Origin: Atlantibacter hermannii
GTDB lineage: Bacteria; Pseudomonadota; Gammaproteobacteria; Enterobacterales; Enterobacteriaceae
Length of the DNA stretch: 64,000 nucleotides
Assembly: GCF_009907385.1 (NCBI RefSeq)
Contig: NZ_JAAATR010000064.1
Location: 1 to 64,000, forward strand
Direction: 5' to 3'
In this document: positions 39,191 to 49,187 of the stretch, one piece after another
Position numbering within the stretch: position 1 is the first letter of the stretch
Layout: every line of letters begins with the position of its first letter
The notes under the pieces: generated by a model
Told to the model about the DNA's origin: nothing
What the model saw: the letters and a program-made list of their open reading frames with translations, nothing else
Databases searched by the model: none
Made by a program: the position numbers and the translations under genes

Positions 39191-40399
39191 ATGAGCAAAG
39201 ACATTGTTTTTTGTGCGGATGGGGTCTGGGGCGGGCCGGACCTTGACGTTCAACACAGCCCGGTGCTGGCAGGCAATGTTTACCAGCTGTTTGTGGCGCT
39301 GCGGGGGGAGGTGGATCAACATAGCCTGCTGCTCGCCAATGAACAGGAGAAAACCTGGCGGGATCCCGACGGGGAAGTCTTACAGGTCGCAAAGTATATT
39401 CATGGGGTGGGCGACCCGAATAATCCGTTTGCGAACAGTCTGGATGGGGCGTTTGGCGCCCGGCTTATCGTTCCCGTTGTCAGGGGTTATACCTTTATCA
39501 GCCGTCATTACCAGCCAGGCGATCGGATCTGGTTGATCGGATTTAGCCGCGGCGCGTATACGGTGCGGGCGCTGGCTGACATGATCCTCAGCCGCGGTTT
39601 GCTGGACAGCGCGCGTTTACGTTTGAACGAACATAACAAACCCGATGCCTGGCGGCGGGCGGCGGCGGTCTGGACCCAGTATCGTGCCCATGCTGCTCAT
39701 ATGGATGGCGAGTTGCTTGGGCAGGTGATCGGCGATCTACCCGGCTATTTTTGCGAGCCGCCTAAGCACGATGAGCTGATTACCGATGTCCCTGTAGAAG
39801 CGGTCGCCGCGTTTGAAACCGTGGGGAAAAGGGGCATTCCCACCTGTTACGAGGATATCCGCACCGATGTGTTTCGCTTCGCGTCATCGGCGTTAGGCTC
39901 CCGGATAAAGTACGGTTTACAGGCGCTGGCGATAGATGAAGAACGTATTGAATTTGAGCCGGTACTGTGGGATTTCCGCGATCGGATTTTGCAGGTGTTG
40001 TTTGCCGGTATCCATGAAGATATCGGTGGCGGCTACGACCAGGAGAGCGAAGAAAGCGCGCTGGCCAATACCACATTACGCTGGATGCGTGATGTACTGA
40101 GCGATCTGGGATTGCCGCTGGATCTGCGGCCGATTATCAGCAACGGCTTAGGGCCGCTGCACTGTAACTGGTTTCCGCCGACGCCCTGGCAGCAAATCGC
40201 GCCACGGCGGTTTTCTGCGCCGGTGCACGCTTCGCTGATGATCCACCAGTCGGTGATTGACCGGATCTATGGCGGCAGCGCGCTGCCGTTTCAGTCGTCA
40301 GTCGATGGGCTATGGAAGCTCGGTGAATACCAGCCAGCGTCATTGAGAAAACACATGACCGCTGGCGGTATCCCGAAGAACTGGTCTATTGCTTACTAG
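39191..40399 (+). CDS. DUF2235 alpha/beta-hydrolase (Tle1-like phospholipase fold)
   Basis: A 402-residue DUF2235 protein. The N-terminal strand is [13 protein letters not shown]; the nucleophile elbow is [10 protein letters not shown] (Ser about residue 119); the catalytic acid is expected in [13 protein letters not shown] (about residue 279); and a conserved late histidine lies in [14 protein letters not shown]2235 proteins include type VI secretion phospholipase effectors (Tle1), but no VgrG, PAAR, immunity or secretion gene is nearby and there is no signal peptide. A cytoplasmic lipase/esterase role is as likely. It is alone on its strand; its stop overlaps that of the convergent Aer-like gene by four bases. 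Confidence 0.8.
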   Translation: MSKDIVFCADGVWGGPDLDVQHSPVLAGNVYQLFVALRGEVDQHSLLLANEQEKTWRDPDGEVLQVAKYIHGVGDPNNPFANSLDGAFGARLIVPVVRGYTFISRHYQPGDRIWLIGFSRGAYTVRALADMILSRGLLDSARLRLNEHNKPDAWRRAAAVWTQYRAHAAHMDGELLGQVIGDLPGYFCEPPKHDELITDVPVEAVAAFETVGKRGIPTCYEDIRTDVFRFASSALGSRIKYGLQALAIDEERIEFEPVLWDFRDRILQVLFAGIHEDIGGGYDQESEESALANTTLRWMRDVLSDLGLPLDLRPIISNGLGPLHCNWFPPTPWQQIAPRRFSAPVHASLMIHQSVIDRIYGGSALPFQSSVDGLWKLGEYQPASLRKHMTAGGIPKNWSIAY

Positions 40400-41940
40400 C
40401 GAAAAACCGCCACGGCATCCACCAGCCGCGTCGCCTGATGTTTCACGGTGGCGGACGCCCCGGCGCCTTCCTCAACCAGGCTGGCATTTTGCTGGGTGAT
40501 TTTATCCAGCTCATCCACGGCGCGGGTGAGTTCAGTCAGGCCATGCGCCTGATGCGCCGTAGCGTCGCTGATTTGCGCAATCAGTCTGGTGACGTTTTCT
40601 ACCTGCTGCACAATCTCCCGCATGGTTTTGCCCGCCATCTGCACCTGTTCTGAACCCGATTCTACATTGCGGGTGCTGGCCTCGATCAGCTTGCGAATGT
40701 CGCTGGCGGCGGTTGCGCTTCGGCTGGCGAGACTGCGGACTTCCCCCGCCACAACGGCAAAACCTTTGCCCTGTTCCCCCGCTCGGGCCGCTTCGACGGC
40801 GGCGTTGAGCGCCAGGATATTGGTCTGAAAGGCGATACTGTCGATCAGGCTGGTAATGCTGCTTATTTGCGAGGTACTTTGCGCAATCTGATCCATGGTG
40901 GCGATGACGGTTTCCATCACTTCGCCGCCGTTGGTGGCCGCCTGACAGGTTGATAGCGAAAGCTTATCGGCGGCGCTGGCGGTTGCGGTATTGTGCTGAA
41001 CCGTGGCGGCGAGCTGATTCATGGTGGCAAGTGTTTGCTGGACGTTGACCGCGGTCTGACGGGTGCGCTCGCTGAGATCGTCATTGCCCTGCGCCAGCGC
41101 GTCGCTACCCTGACGGACGGTAACGACCTGGCTGCTGACATCGTTAACCAGCCAGCGAAACATCAGCCCAAGCTGGCTAATCGCGCGCAGCGTGATGCCA
41201 ATTTCGTCGGCGCGCTGCATATGATCCACACTGTGACTGGCCCCCGTCGCCACCTGTAACGCCTGCTTGCAGACCTTTTCCATCGGACGGGAAACCTGCG
41301 CTTCCAGCCACAGGCAAATCACCAGACTGCAGACAGCCTGAAAACCCATCACGGTCAACGCGCTCTTCAGCGGTAGCGCGAGAGCCCAGAGCATCAGCGC
41401 AGTAAAGGGCAGCAGCACCAGGAGCGGCAGGCGGATACGCCAGCGCAGCGGCAGCGTTTTAAACAGATTAAATATTCGGCCCACGCCACGGCGCACCAGT
41501 AATCCGCTGTAAAACCGGAAGCCGGTTAATGTCCCCTGGTTAATTTTCTTATACAACCTGTCGGCATGGGCAATTTCTTCGGGGTGGGGTTTAGTACGTA
41601 TCGACATATAACCGCACGTTTGGTTATTTCGCACGACAGGGATCGCGTTGGCGCGTACCCAATAAAAATCGCCATTCTTACGGCGGTTTTTCACCAGCCC
41701 GGTCCAGGGTTCGCCGCGTTTTAACGTCTGCCACATGTCGGCGAATACCTGCTTTGGCATATCAGGATGACGTACAACGTTATGGGGATGATGGGCTAAT
41801 TCATCGCTGCTAAAACCGCTGGCGCTAATAAAACTGTCGTTAGTATAAGTAATATAACTCTGCAGGTCGGTCGTGGACATCAACGTATCATTATCAGCAA
41901 GAATATATTCTTTATCAGTTGTATGAGGAGAATGACGCAT
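40396..41940 (-). CDS. Aer-like PAS-domain energy-taxis receptor
   Basis: A 514-residue methyl-accepting-type protein. The N-terminal PAS domain resembles that of E. coli Aer ([20 protein letters not shown], then [10 protein letters not shown] and the [16 protein letters not shown] core), suggesting FAD-based redox sensing. Two adjacent membrane helices (about residues 170-210) anchor it, followed by a HAMP-like linker and the highly conserved signalling hairpin ([20 protein letters not shown]). As in Aer, there is no periplasmic domain and no C-terminal CheR-binding pentapeptide. AAGGG seven bases before 41940 supports this start over one 20 codons upstream. Confidence 0.87.
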   Translation of the reverse strand: MRHSPHTTDKEYILADNDTLMSTTDLQSYITYTNDSFISASGFSSDELAHHPHNVVRHPDMPKQVFADMWQTLKRGEPWTGLVKNRRKNGDFYWVRANAIPVVRNNQTCGYMSIRTKPHPEEIAHADRLYKKINQGTLTGFRFYSGLLVRRGVGRIFNLFKTLPLRWRIRLPLLVLLPFTALMLWALALPLKSALTVMGFQAVCSLVICLWLEAQVSRPMEKVCKQALQVATGASHSVDHMQRADEIGITLRAISQLGLMFRWLVNDVSSQVVTVRQGSDALAQGNDDLSERTRQTAVNVQQTLATMNQLAATVQHNTATASAADKLSLSTCQAATNGGEVMETVIATMDQIAQSTSQISSITSLIDSIAFQTNILALNAAVEAARAGEQGKGFAVVAGEVRSLASRSATAASDIRKLIEASTRNVESGSEQVQMAGKTMREIVQQVENVTRLIAQISDATAHQAHGLTELTRAVDELDKITQQNASLVEEGAGASATVKHQATRLVDAVAVFR

Positions 41941-42245
41941 AAACTTACCCTTAATAAACGGATACGGTTTTCGGACGGATTTAATATTTATCGGTGTCAA
42001 AAGAATTAACTTTAGGTTTTAAATGCGTTCGGGTATTGTCCAAAAATACATAGTTTTAGAATAATTAAAATAATGATAAATGTTTAACCAATTGATTAAT
42101 AAGGCGATAAGCTTTAATTTGTGATTGCCGTCAATTCGTTTAAATATATTATAAAAGCGCCTTGAAAATATGAAAATGATAGCTATGACAGCCAGAGGGA
42201 CGCTGAGAGAGAATAACCGGCTTTATTCCGTAATACAGTGGAGGG

Positions 42246-42275
42246 AAAAACTCTGCGCAGCATAATCGCGCAGAG
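42246..42275 (-). terminator. Terminator of yjdM
   Basis: On the minus strand an 8-bp stem CTCTGCGC/GCGCAGAG (42251-42258 and 42268-42275) is followed by TTTTT, directly after the yjdM stop. Confidence 0.85.
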
Positions 42276-42281
42276 CCAGCA

Positions 42282-42617
42282 TCAGTTCTTTTTAACGAAT
42301 TCCGATTTTAACTTCATTGGGCCGAAGCCATCGATTTTGCAATCAATGTTATGGTCGCCTTCAACCAGACGAATGCCTTTGACTTTGGTGCCGATCTTCA
42401 ACATTGAAGAGCTGCCTTTGACTTTGAGATCTTTGATCACGGTGACGCTGTCGCCATCTGCCAGCAGATTGCCATTGGCATCTTTAACAATCAGCGTGTC
42501 GGCTTCCGGCGCTTCTTCAGCGGCGTTCCATTCATGCGCGCACTCCGGGCAAATGAACATGCCGTTATCTTCATAGGTGTATTCGGACTGGCACTGGGGG
42601 CAGTGGGGAAGTTGCAT
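42282..42617 (-). CDS. yjdM: Zinc-ribbon protein YjdM (PhnA)
   Basis: A 111-residue protein nearly identical to E. coli YjdM. The N-terminal zinc ribbon ([14 protein letters not shown] ... CPECAHEWN) has four cysteines, and the C-terminal part ends in [11 protein letters not shown]. Despite the old name PhnA it is not the phosphonoacetate hydrolase, and its role is unsettled. Its usual neighbour yjdN (phnB) is absent. Confidence 0.95.
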   Translation of the reverse strand: MQLPHCPQCQSEYTYEDNGMFICPECAHEWNAAEEAPEADTLIVKDANGNLLADGDSVTVIKDLKVKGSSSMLKIGTKVKGIRLVEGDHNIDCKIDGFGPMKLKSEFVKKN

Positions 42618-43201
42618 GGGGGGTTCCTCTTAAAATGATGGCGTGCTGTATGCCGCATCAATAATGTGAAAAACGGGCAGTCACCCGCAAAAACCGAGGA
42701 TTATAACCTAAATCCCTGAGCTTATCAGGGATTATTACGGCACTGGCGTCACTCAGTGCCACGCCGGTGGCGGCGCTTCACGAAGGTTGTCAATAACCTA
42801 AATTTTAGCGCAATTATGCGAAACATATATCGTGATTTGTCTTCTGTCGGTGTTATTCTGGCCTCTTAAGTGATATTTATTATTCTATGGTTATCGACAA
42901 TCATCAGGGCTACACATCGGCCACTTGAACGCACGTTGAATCATTTTCACCGAATGGCTTATTTGGCCATTCCGGATGGCTTTTGCCTGTAGCAGATACG
43001 AAATAAAAATCCAGTGCTGGTGGTGACTATTAGCATTTTTAATAACGCTACCAGATGGACAAACGGGTTATTTTCAGCAATCAAAACGGCGTTTTAACGA
43101 ATCGATATTTATTTCCTTCAGGTAATTATAAAAGGCGTTACCAGATAATAAAAAGATAAAGCAAATAAAACTAAAGAAAATTTGCATTAAGGAAACATTT
43201 T
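42618..43201. other. Intergenic region yjdM-crfC with hairpins
   Basis: No gene is recognised in these 584 bases. Two adjacent hairpins follow the yjdM promoter side: AATCCCTGA/TCAGGGATT (42711-42719 with 42725-42733) and GGCACTG/CAGTGCC (42739-42745 with 42754-42760). A further hairpin (GAATGGC/GCCATTC) lies near 42950-42980. The rest is AT-rich and must hold the divergent yjdM and crfC promoters. Confidence 0.5.
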
Positions 43202-45571
43202 ATGCATACACAGACAATTTTTGAATTAAGCCAGGAAGCGGAGCGGTTAATCCATCTCGCCATGCATAACCTGGATATGCTGAAAAACATACCCCTGGCG
43301 GTGCAGGAAAATCCATCTGGTTTAGATGGCGCACGGATTGCCACTATTCATCCGTTACACTTCAGCCATAAGGGCGTGGAGGTTCAACTGGAAACCTTGC
43401 GCAATGAACTGCGTAAGGTGACACATCAGGAAATGGTGCTGGCGATTGTCGGCACCATGAAAGCGGGCAAATCCACCACGATTAATGCCATTGTTGGTAC
43501 GGAAGTGTTGCCCAACCGCAACCGTCCCATGACCGCGCTACCCACGCTGATTCGCCATACTCCAGGCCAGATTGAGCCGATTCTGCATTTTCCCCATGTT
43601 GGGCCCATCGAAACGTTAATGGCCGAGTTGCAAAAAAAACTGCACGCCCGGCGACGTGAACACCTCGCCACGCAGCTGGAAATCGATAAAGACATGGACA
43701 GCCTGTTGTTGCGCATTGCCAGCGGCACCCGGTTCGAGAAACAGTATTTAGGCGCGCAGCCGATTTTCCATTGCCTGAAGAGCCTCAACGATCTGGTGCG
43801 CCTGTCGAAAGTGCTGGATGTGGCGTTTCCTTTCAGCGCGTATACCGCTATCGAACATATTCCGTTTATTCAGGTGGAGTTTGTCCACCTGGCGGGTATG
43901 GACCAGGGGTTAGGGCAATTGACTCTGCTGGATACCCCCGGGCCCAACGAAGCCGGTCAGCCGCATCTGCAAAAAATGCTGCAGGAGCAGCTGGCAAGCG
44001 CCTCGGCGGTGCTGGCGGTGATGGATTACACCCAGCTCAAGTCGGTTTCCGATGAGGAAGTGCGCCAGGCGTTATCCACGGTGGGGAAATCGGTTCCGCT
44101 GTACGCGCTGGTTAATAAATTCGACCAGAAAGACCGCAACAGCGATGATGAAGATCAGGTGCGGGCGCTGATTTCCGGCACGTTGATGAAAGGACATATC
44201 GAGCCGGACCATATTTTTCCGGTATCGTCGATGTGGGCGTATCTGGCCAATCGCGCGCGCCACGAGCTGATGCATAAAGGCCAGCTACCGCTCCATACCG
44301 AACAGCTGTGGGTGCAGGATTTCGCGGAGGCGGCGCTGGGCCGACGCTGGCGCACCGAATCGTTAACCGACATCACCGCGCTGCGCCATGCCGCCGAACT
44401 GCTGTGGGAAGACTCGCTGTTCGAGCAGCCGATCAAAACGGTGCTGCATGCGGCCCACGCCAATGCGTCGCTGTACGCGCTGCGCTCCGCCTCGCATAAA
44501 TTGCTCAACTACGCGCAAAGCGCGCAGACCTATATGACGTTCCGCCGTCAGGGGTTAGATATTGCCAGCGACCAGCTTCAGCAGAGCATCGTGCGGCTGC
44601 GTCAGAATATTGAAGAGCTGCATTCGTCCCGTAACGGCGTGCGTGATGAGGTTCAGCACGAAGTGGCCCAGGCGTTGCAGAGCGGAGCGGCGTGCATTGC
44701 GGACTATCAGCGCCGCATGATCGAAAGCCTGAACGGCTATTTCCGCAGCGGCCAGATTCCGGAAGTTTCCCTGAGTGGCATTGGCCGTCACGACCCTCAT
44801 CGCCGTCGTGATTTTGAGCCGGGATGCCAGCAGATGATGCTGGAGTCTGAAAGCGAAGCGCGCACCCTGCTGCATAAAATCCGTGCTTCCTGCGATGTGA
44901 TTATGCTGGGCTTCCAGGAAGGCTTGATCCGCGATCTGGCGACCCTGTTCAGCCAACTGGAAATCACACTGACGCGCACACTGCGCGAGGCATTGCATCC
45001 TATTGAAACCCGCGTCTCCGACGGCCTGGTCCAGGCGGGATTTAAAGCGCACATTACGCTACCCGCATTCAGCGCCAATCAACTTAACTTTAATGCGCAC
45101 TCGCTGTTTAACGATGCCATCGATCAGCAAACGCTGCCGCTTAACCGCGCCCGCCATCGGGGGGGAATGAAGGGAACGGTAGTCCGCTGGCTTAACAGCT
45201 CGGAGTGGGGCTGGGAAGGGTACACCGCCAGCGCCCGGCGCTTTGTGATTGATATCCCTGTGCTGGAGCAAAAACTGTATCAGCACATCGAGCAGTTCAG
45301 CAGCCAGGTGCGTCAGGCGATGGATACGCAAATCGACGTCTCCGTTAGCGCCGGGCTGACCAGTTTTTTTGCTGAGTTTTCCGGCGCGCTGTCCTCCATT
45401 GAAGCCAGCCTGCAGCAAAGCCTGGTGGCACGTCAGCAAAACGAAGATGCGCTGCTGGCGCTACGTAAACAGCTGCAACAGTGCAATTCCACCGCCGGGT
45501 TTATTTATGAGGACGCCCGGTTACTGCGTGATGATATTCAAACCCTCTTTGCAGCGGAGTATGGCGTATGA
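43202..45571 (+). CDS. crfC: Dynamin-like GTPase CrfC (replication-clamp-binding)
   Basis: A 789-residue protein homologous to E. coli CrfC/YjdA (742 residues). The GTPase domain is strongly conserved: G1 GTMKAGKSTTIN (about residue 83), the switch region RPMTALPTLIRHTPGQ, G3 LLDTPGPNEAGQ (about residue 244) and G4 NKFDQ (about residue 303). The helical C-terminal half diverges more and is longer than in E. coli, but the last residues (DARLLRDDIQTLFAAE) are conserved. CrfC links sister replication forks through the DNA polymerase clamp in E. coli. The stop overlaps the yjcZ start (ATGA), so the two form an operon. Confidence 0.93.
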   Translation: MHTQTIFELSQEAERLIHLAMHNLDMLKNIPLAVQENPSGLDGARIATIHPLHFSHKGVEVQLETLRNELRKVTHQEMVLAIVGTMKAGKSTTINAIVGTEVLPNRNRPMTALPTLIRHTPGQIEPILHFPHVGPIETLMAELQKKLHARRREHLATQLEIDKDMDSLLLRIASGTRFEKQYLGAQPIFHCLKSLNDLVRLSKVLDVAFPFSAYTAIEHIPFIQVEFVHLAGMDQGLGQLTLLDTPGPNEAGQPHLQKMLQEQLASASAVLAVMDYTQLKSVSDEEVRQALSTVGKSVPLYALVNKFDQKDRNSDDEDQVRALISGTLMKGHIEPDHIFPVSSMWAYLANRARHELMHKGQLPLHTEQLWVQDFAEAALGRRWRTESLTDITALRHAAELLWEDSLFEQPIKTVLHAAHANASLYALRSASHKLLNYAQSAQTYMTFRRQGLDIASDQLQQSIVRLRQNIEELHSSRNGVRDEVQHEVAQALQSGAACIADYQRRMIESLNGYFRSGQIPEVSLSGIGRHDPHRRRDFEPGCQQMMLESESEARTLLHKIRASCDVIMLGFQEGLIRDLATLFSQLEITLTRTLREALHPIETRVSDGLVQAGFKAHITLPAFSANQLNFNAHSLFNDAIDQQTLPLNRARHRGGMKGTVVRWLNSSEWGWEGYTASARRFVIDIPVLEQKLYQHIEQFSSQVRQAMDTQIDVSVSAGLTSFFAEFSGALSSIEASLQQSLVARQQNEDALLALRKQLQQCNSTAGFIYEDARLLRDDIQTLFAAEYGV

Positions 45572-46443
45572 GGCAGACCGCGTTACTTGATGGACCAGGA
45601 CGTCATTTACAAAGCGTTACCGATAAATGGATGGTCGATACGACTCTGGCCGTGCAGCAGCGGCGCGTAACGCCTGCGGTTCCGCATCAACAGGCGATTG
45701 GCGAACGGTTGCAAAAAGAGCTGTTGGCGCAATCCAGTTTGCCGAACTGGTGGACCACCGCCGCCATGACCGAGGGCGCGCAGTGGTTACCGGGGCTGCT
45801 GGACGGCGTAAGCCAGTATCGCCAGCCCGGTCATATGGCGCTGAGCCTGATTGCCCAGGCGCTGCTGGCGGAAATTCCGGGCCGCGAGCCCGCCCTGGTG
45901 ACGCAACTGGAACAGTTAGGCAGTTATTACCAGCAATGCGCCACGCGGCTCGAAGATGAACTGGCCTCGCGCGGGCTGGAAAATGAAGCGCGTGAGCATA
46001 TCGATACGATATTTGCCCGCTGGCGCTCCGGCCACTACGGCGAGTTTTCTCCGGCAGGGCGGTGTTATGTCGTGCTGGAAGAGTTGCGCTGGGGACGCTG
46101 CGGTGCGGCTGTTCGGCTGAGCACACCGCGCGTGCGCGAAATGCTGCTGGAAGAGATCCGCCGACAGGCTACGGAATTACTGGCAAAAAGCGTCGACGCC
46201 TCGACACAGACGCGTCATTTTTATCAGCAGTGGCTTAATTCGCCGCCAACGCCGAGCCTGCTGGATTATAAAGATACCCTCAGTTGGTTGGGCAACTGGA
46301 GCGACAGCGAACGCCAGCCGGTTTGCTGGTCGGTAACCCAGAGCTGGAAAAGCGTGGCGTTAGGCATGCCGCGGTTGTGCTCTGCGTCGCGCCTGGCCGG
46401 GGCGATGGTGGATGAAGTGCTGGTGGATTCGCTGGCAGCCTGA
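45568..46443 (+). CDS. yjcZ: YjcZ, partner gene of crfC
   Basis: A 291-residue protein in the position and with the length of E. coli YjcZ, translationally coupled to crfC by a four-base overlap. It is mostly helical with no recognisable catalytic motif. In E. coli it was reported as a multicopy suppressor of a motility defect linked to cyclic-di-GMP; its mechanism is unknown. Invariant pairing with crfC suggests a joint function. Confidence 0.88.
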   Translation: MRQTALLDGPGRHLQSVTDKWMVDTTLAVQQRRVTPAVPHQQAIGERLQKELLAQSSLPNWWTTAAMTEGAQWLPGLLDGVSQYRQPGHMALSLIAQALLAEIPGREPALVTQLEQLGSYYQQCATRLEDELASRGLENEAREHIDTIFARWRSGHYGEFSPAGRCYVVLEELRWGRCGAAVRLSTPRVREMLLEEIRRQATELLAKSVDASTQTRHFYQQWLNSPPTPSLLDYKDTLSWLGNWSDSERQPVCWSVTQSWKSVALGMPRLCSASRLAGAMVDEVLVDSLAA

Positions 46444-46465
46444 GTTTATCTTATTTTTATAAAGC

Positions 46466-46500
46466 AAAACGCCGCACCCGGGAGTGCGGCGTTTTTTTTG
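46466..46500. terminator. Bidirectional terminator between yjcZ and kdgT
   Basis: A 12-bp stem (46466-46477 with 46484-46495, loop CCGGGA) is followed by a T-run on the plus strand. It serves yjcZ strongly and may also end kdgT transcription. Confidence 0.85.
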
Positions 46501-46509
46501 GCTCAGTGA

Positions 46510-47505
46510 TTAGTGGTGCTGAACCTGCTGCTCCGGCTCTTTCACTTCAGCGGGTTTATAGCCGCCGACGTGTTTGGCGTACAGCGCGGTGATAATCGGC
46601 ACCAGGATCGCGGTGACGATGACGCTCGCGGCGACCAGCGCAGTGGCGGAAGCGGCGACCGGTTCAAATGCCGGGTTAATCTGCGCGATGATCACCGGGT
46701 TAGCGACCGCGGCGCCTGCTGCGGAAGAGGCTGCCACACCTGCAGTACCATTACCGCCGCCAATCACGCGGTCAGCGATAATCAATGGAATACCGGTGAT
46801 AATGATAACCGCAACACCCAGCACCACGCCCAGCAGACCCGTATCCAGAATTACGCCCAGATTGATGGTGTTACCCAGCGCAAAGCCGAAGAACGGGATC
46901 AGAACCGGCGTCGCCTTACTGAAGAACGCGCGGAAATCGTGGTCCAGGTTGCCCAGGGTGAAACCAATCAGGAACGGCAGCACAGCGCCGATAAAGTGGT
47001 GCGGTTCAAATGACGCCAGACCGGCGGAGCCCAGGATCACCATGGTCATCAGCGGGCCGGATTCCAGAGACATCAGAACGAATGCGCCAGACTCTTCTTT
47101 AGTACCGTACTGGTTCATCAGGCTGGCATACAGGCCGCCGTTGGTCATATCCATCGCAGACACGATTGCCAGTACCGAAATACCGGCAAAGAAACCGGTC
47201 TGAATTCCGCCTTCCGGAATAAACGACGCGGCAATCATCGCGACCAGCCAGGCTACGCCGATTTTGGTGATAACCAGCGTACCGGATTTACGCAAAACGG
47301 TGCCGGTTGCGCGTAAATCAATAGAGGCCCCGATACAGAAAAACCAGACCGCGAGAATCGGTACCGTTCCGCTGATCATACCTTTGGTAAAGGAACCAAA
47401 ATACGCGCCGGTGTTGGGTGCAAAGGTATTGAGTACGGCACCGAGCAGCAGCGGAATAAGCATCATCCCGCCCGGGATTCGTTCCATAGTCGCTTTAATT
47501 TTCAT
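46510..47505 (-). CDS. kdgT: 2-keto-3-deoxygluconate permease KdgT
   Basis: A 331-residue KDG:proton symporter starting [15 protein letters not shown], with about ten membrane segments and family motifs ([49 protein letters not shown]). It imports 2-keto-3-deoxygluconate from pectin or uronate breakdown. The frame continues 42 codons upstream without homology. It is divergent from kduI, with a KdgR-box candidate between them. Confidence 0.95.
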   Translation of the reverse strand: MKIKATMERIPGGMMLIPLLLGAVLNTFAPNTGAYFGSFTKGMISGTVPILAVWFFCIGASIDLRATGTVLRKSGTLVITKIGVAWLVAMIAASFIPEGGIQTGFFAGISVLAIVSAMDMTNGGLYASLMNQYGTKEESGAFVLMSLESGPLMTMVILGSAGLASFEPHHFIGAVLPFLIGFTLGNLDHDFRAFFSKATPVLIPFFGFALGNTINLGVILDTGLLGVVLGVAVIIITGIPLIIADRVIGGGNGTAGVAASSAAGAAVANPVIIAQINPAFEPVAASATALVAASVIVTAILVPIITALYAKHVGGYKPAEVKEPEQQVQHH

Positions 47506-47714
47506 GTACAAGCCTCTTAACTTAGATTTTCTGGTATCAGCAGGCAGATTATGCAAGCTGCTAATAAAAAAGATTTTTTGTGCGTTGCGAGTCGTAATGT
47601 CTTCTCTTGATGGATCGCCTTTACGGGGCACCTTGCCGTCTGGCTTACGTAAAAATCTGAATCTCGCTAATCAGTGGTGATACTATTGATCCATTGGAAT
47701 ATTGATTCAATAGA

Positions 47715-47734
47715 AATGAAACGTTGTTTTAGTT
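47715..47734. promoter_or_regulatory. KdgR-box candidate between kdgT and kduI
   Basis: AATGAAAC-GTT-GTTTTAGTT closely fits the enterobacterial KdgR operator (AATGAAAY-N3-RTTTCATT) with a clean left half and a right half altered at two or three positions. It lies in the 378-base gap between the two divergent uronate genes. Confidence 0.6.
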
Positions 47735-47883
47735 ATCTTCGTCACAATATTGATTTTTGGTTTTGCTAAGATCGGTAGCAGCGAAAATTAATGTAAAGAG
47801 TTTGTACTTTTTATTGTTGAATATGCTGAATTAATAATAACGGGCGTTATTCTTAGCCCCCGTAACGTCACTGAGGAGACATA

Positions 47884-48720
47884 ATGGACGTACGCCAAAG
47901 TATTCATAGCGATCACGCTAAGACCCTGGACACCGCCGGGTTACGTAAAGAGTTTTTGATTGAAAAAGTTTTCGTGGCTGATGAGTACACCATGACGTAC
48001 AGCCATATCGACCGCATTATTGTGGGCGGCGTCATGCCGGTTAACCGCACGGTGAGCGTGGGCGGCGAAGTGGGTAAACAGCTGGGTGTGACCTATTTCC
48101 TGGAGCGTCGCGAGCTGGGCGTCATCAACATCGGCGGGCCAGGCCTGATCCGCGTTGACGGCACTTGCTATGAAATGAACCATCGCGATGGCCTGTATGT
48201 GGGCAAAGGCGCCAAAGAGGTGGTGTTTGAAAGCACCGATCCGGCAAACCCGGCGCGTTACTACTACAATTGCGCCCCGGCACACCTGACTTATCCGACC
48301 AAACGCGTTACGCCGGCTGATGTCGCACCGGTCACGCTGGGCGAAGATGTCACCAGCAACCGTCGCACCATCAACAAATACTTCGTGCCGGACGTGCTGG
48401 AAACCTGCCAGCTGAGCATGGGCCTGACTGAACTGGCGCCGGGCAACCTGTGGAACACCATGCCGTGCCACACCCATGAGCGCCGCATGGAAGTCTATTT
48501 TTACTTCAACATGGACGAGAACAGCTGTGTATTCCATATGATGGGGCAGCCGCAAGAGACCCGTCATATCGTGATGCAAAATGAGCAGGCCGTGATTTCT
48601 CCGAGCTGGTCAATTCACTCTGGCGTGGGCACCAAAGCTTATACTTTCATTTGGGGTATGGTGGGTGAAAACCAGGTGTTTGACGATATGGACCACGTAG
48701 CGGTTAAAGATTTGCGTTAA
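47884..48720 (+). CDS. kduI: 5-keto-4-deoxyuronate isomerase KduI
   Basis: A 278-residue cupin isomerase of the standard length. The metal-site region ([18 protein letters not shown], about residue 196) and the late [19 protein letters not shown] histidine motif are present. It converts 4-deoxy-L-threo-5-hexosulose uronate to 3-deoxy-D-glycero-2,5-hexodiulosonate in pectin breakdown. Its usual partner kduD is not in this window. Confidence 0.97.
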   Translation: MDVRQSIHSDHAKTLDTAGLRKEFLIEKVFVADEYTMTYSHIDRIIVGGVMPVNRTVSVGGEVGKQLGVTYFLERRELGVINIGGPGLIRVDGTCYEMNHRDGLYVGKGAKEVVFESTDPANPARYYYNCAPAHLTYPTKRVTPADVAPVTLGEDVTSNRRTINKYFVPDVLETCQLSMGLTELAPGNLWNTMPCHTHERRMEVYFYFNMDENSCVFHMMGQPQETRHIVMQNEQAVISPSWSIHSGVGTKAYTFIWGMVGENQVFDDMDHVAVKDLR

Positions 48721-48760
48721 GATTCATTTAATATCGGAAGTTTAATACGTTGTTTATATC

Positions 48761-48795
48761 TAAAGCGCCCGCTAATTATTTAGCAGGCGCTTTAT
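48761..48795 (+). terminator. Terminator of kduI
   Basis: TAAAGCGCC pairs with GGCGCTTTA, extended by an inner CGCTA/TAGC pairing, 40 bases after the kduI stop. The following tract TATTTC is only moderately T-rich. Confidence 0.7.
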
Positions 48796-49148
48796 ATTTC
48801 GGGCGCTGTAAGTGTCTGTGTCACCCGGAATCATTTGGAATAGATTATCGCTCCGCTTTGGCTCACTGATAATAGTGCGGAGAAGGAAAGCGCTTATCGT
48901 TTTTTCATCGGCCAGAATGAATATCCCGGCGCAGCGGATCGCGAGAGTGCCGGACAGGATCGTGGCAAATCGGGGATATTCACTGAAAAGGGAGAGGGAT
49001 AACGGTCCGGAGATGATCTCGCTGACGCAGGCGCAATGGGCAAAAGAGCAGGGTGTGATGGCTGAGATCCAGGGGAATTATTTCAGGTCATAAAGCAAGC
49101 AGTGTTGACAGTGTCAACAGAGGGTAGCCTTATAAAATGCTTTGATGT
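48796..49148. other. Gap between kduI and the pore-former-like gene; no gene recognised
   Basis: An open frame of 93 codons (48812-49093, plus strand) has no recognisable domain, homologue or good ribosome-binding site, and I do not call it a gene. The stretch marks the change from core to AT-rich accessory DNA and contains the 17-base palindrome at 49103-49119. Confidence 0.5.
49103..49119. promoter_or_regulatory. Perfect 17-base palindrome
   Basis: TGTTGACA-G-TGTCAACA is perfectly symmetrical around one base, the form expected of a dimeric regulator's operator. No promoter is recognised beside it. It lies at the boundary of the accessory patch. Confidence 0.4.
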
Positions 49149-49180
49149 AAAGCTGAAGGTTACGATAAACCTCCAGCTTT
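49149..49180. terminator. Hairpin at the 3' end of the pore-former-like gene
   Basis: A 13-bp stem with one G-T pair (49149-49161 with 49168-49180, loop ACGATA) lies seven bases after the minus-strand stop. Its T-run is on the plus side, so termination there is more likely than on the minus strand, but it is well placed for both. Confidence 0.6.
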
Positions 49181-49187
49181 TTACTAT

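Noticed and set aside
48812..49093. Open frame of 93 codons after kduI
   Set aside because: No ribosome-binding site, no recognisable domain, unusual composition; most likely chance.
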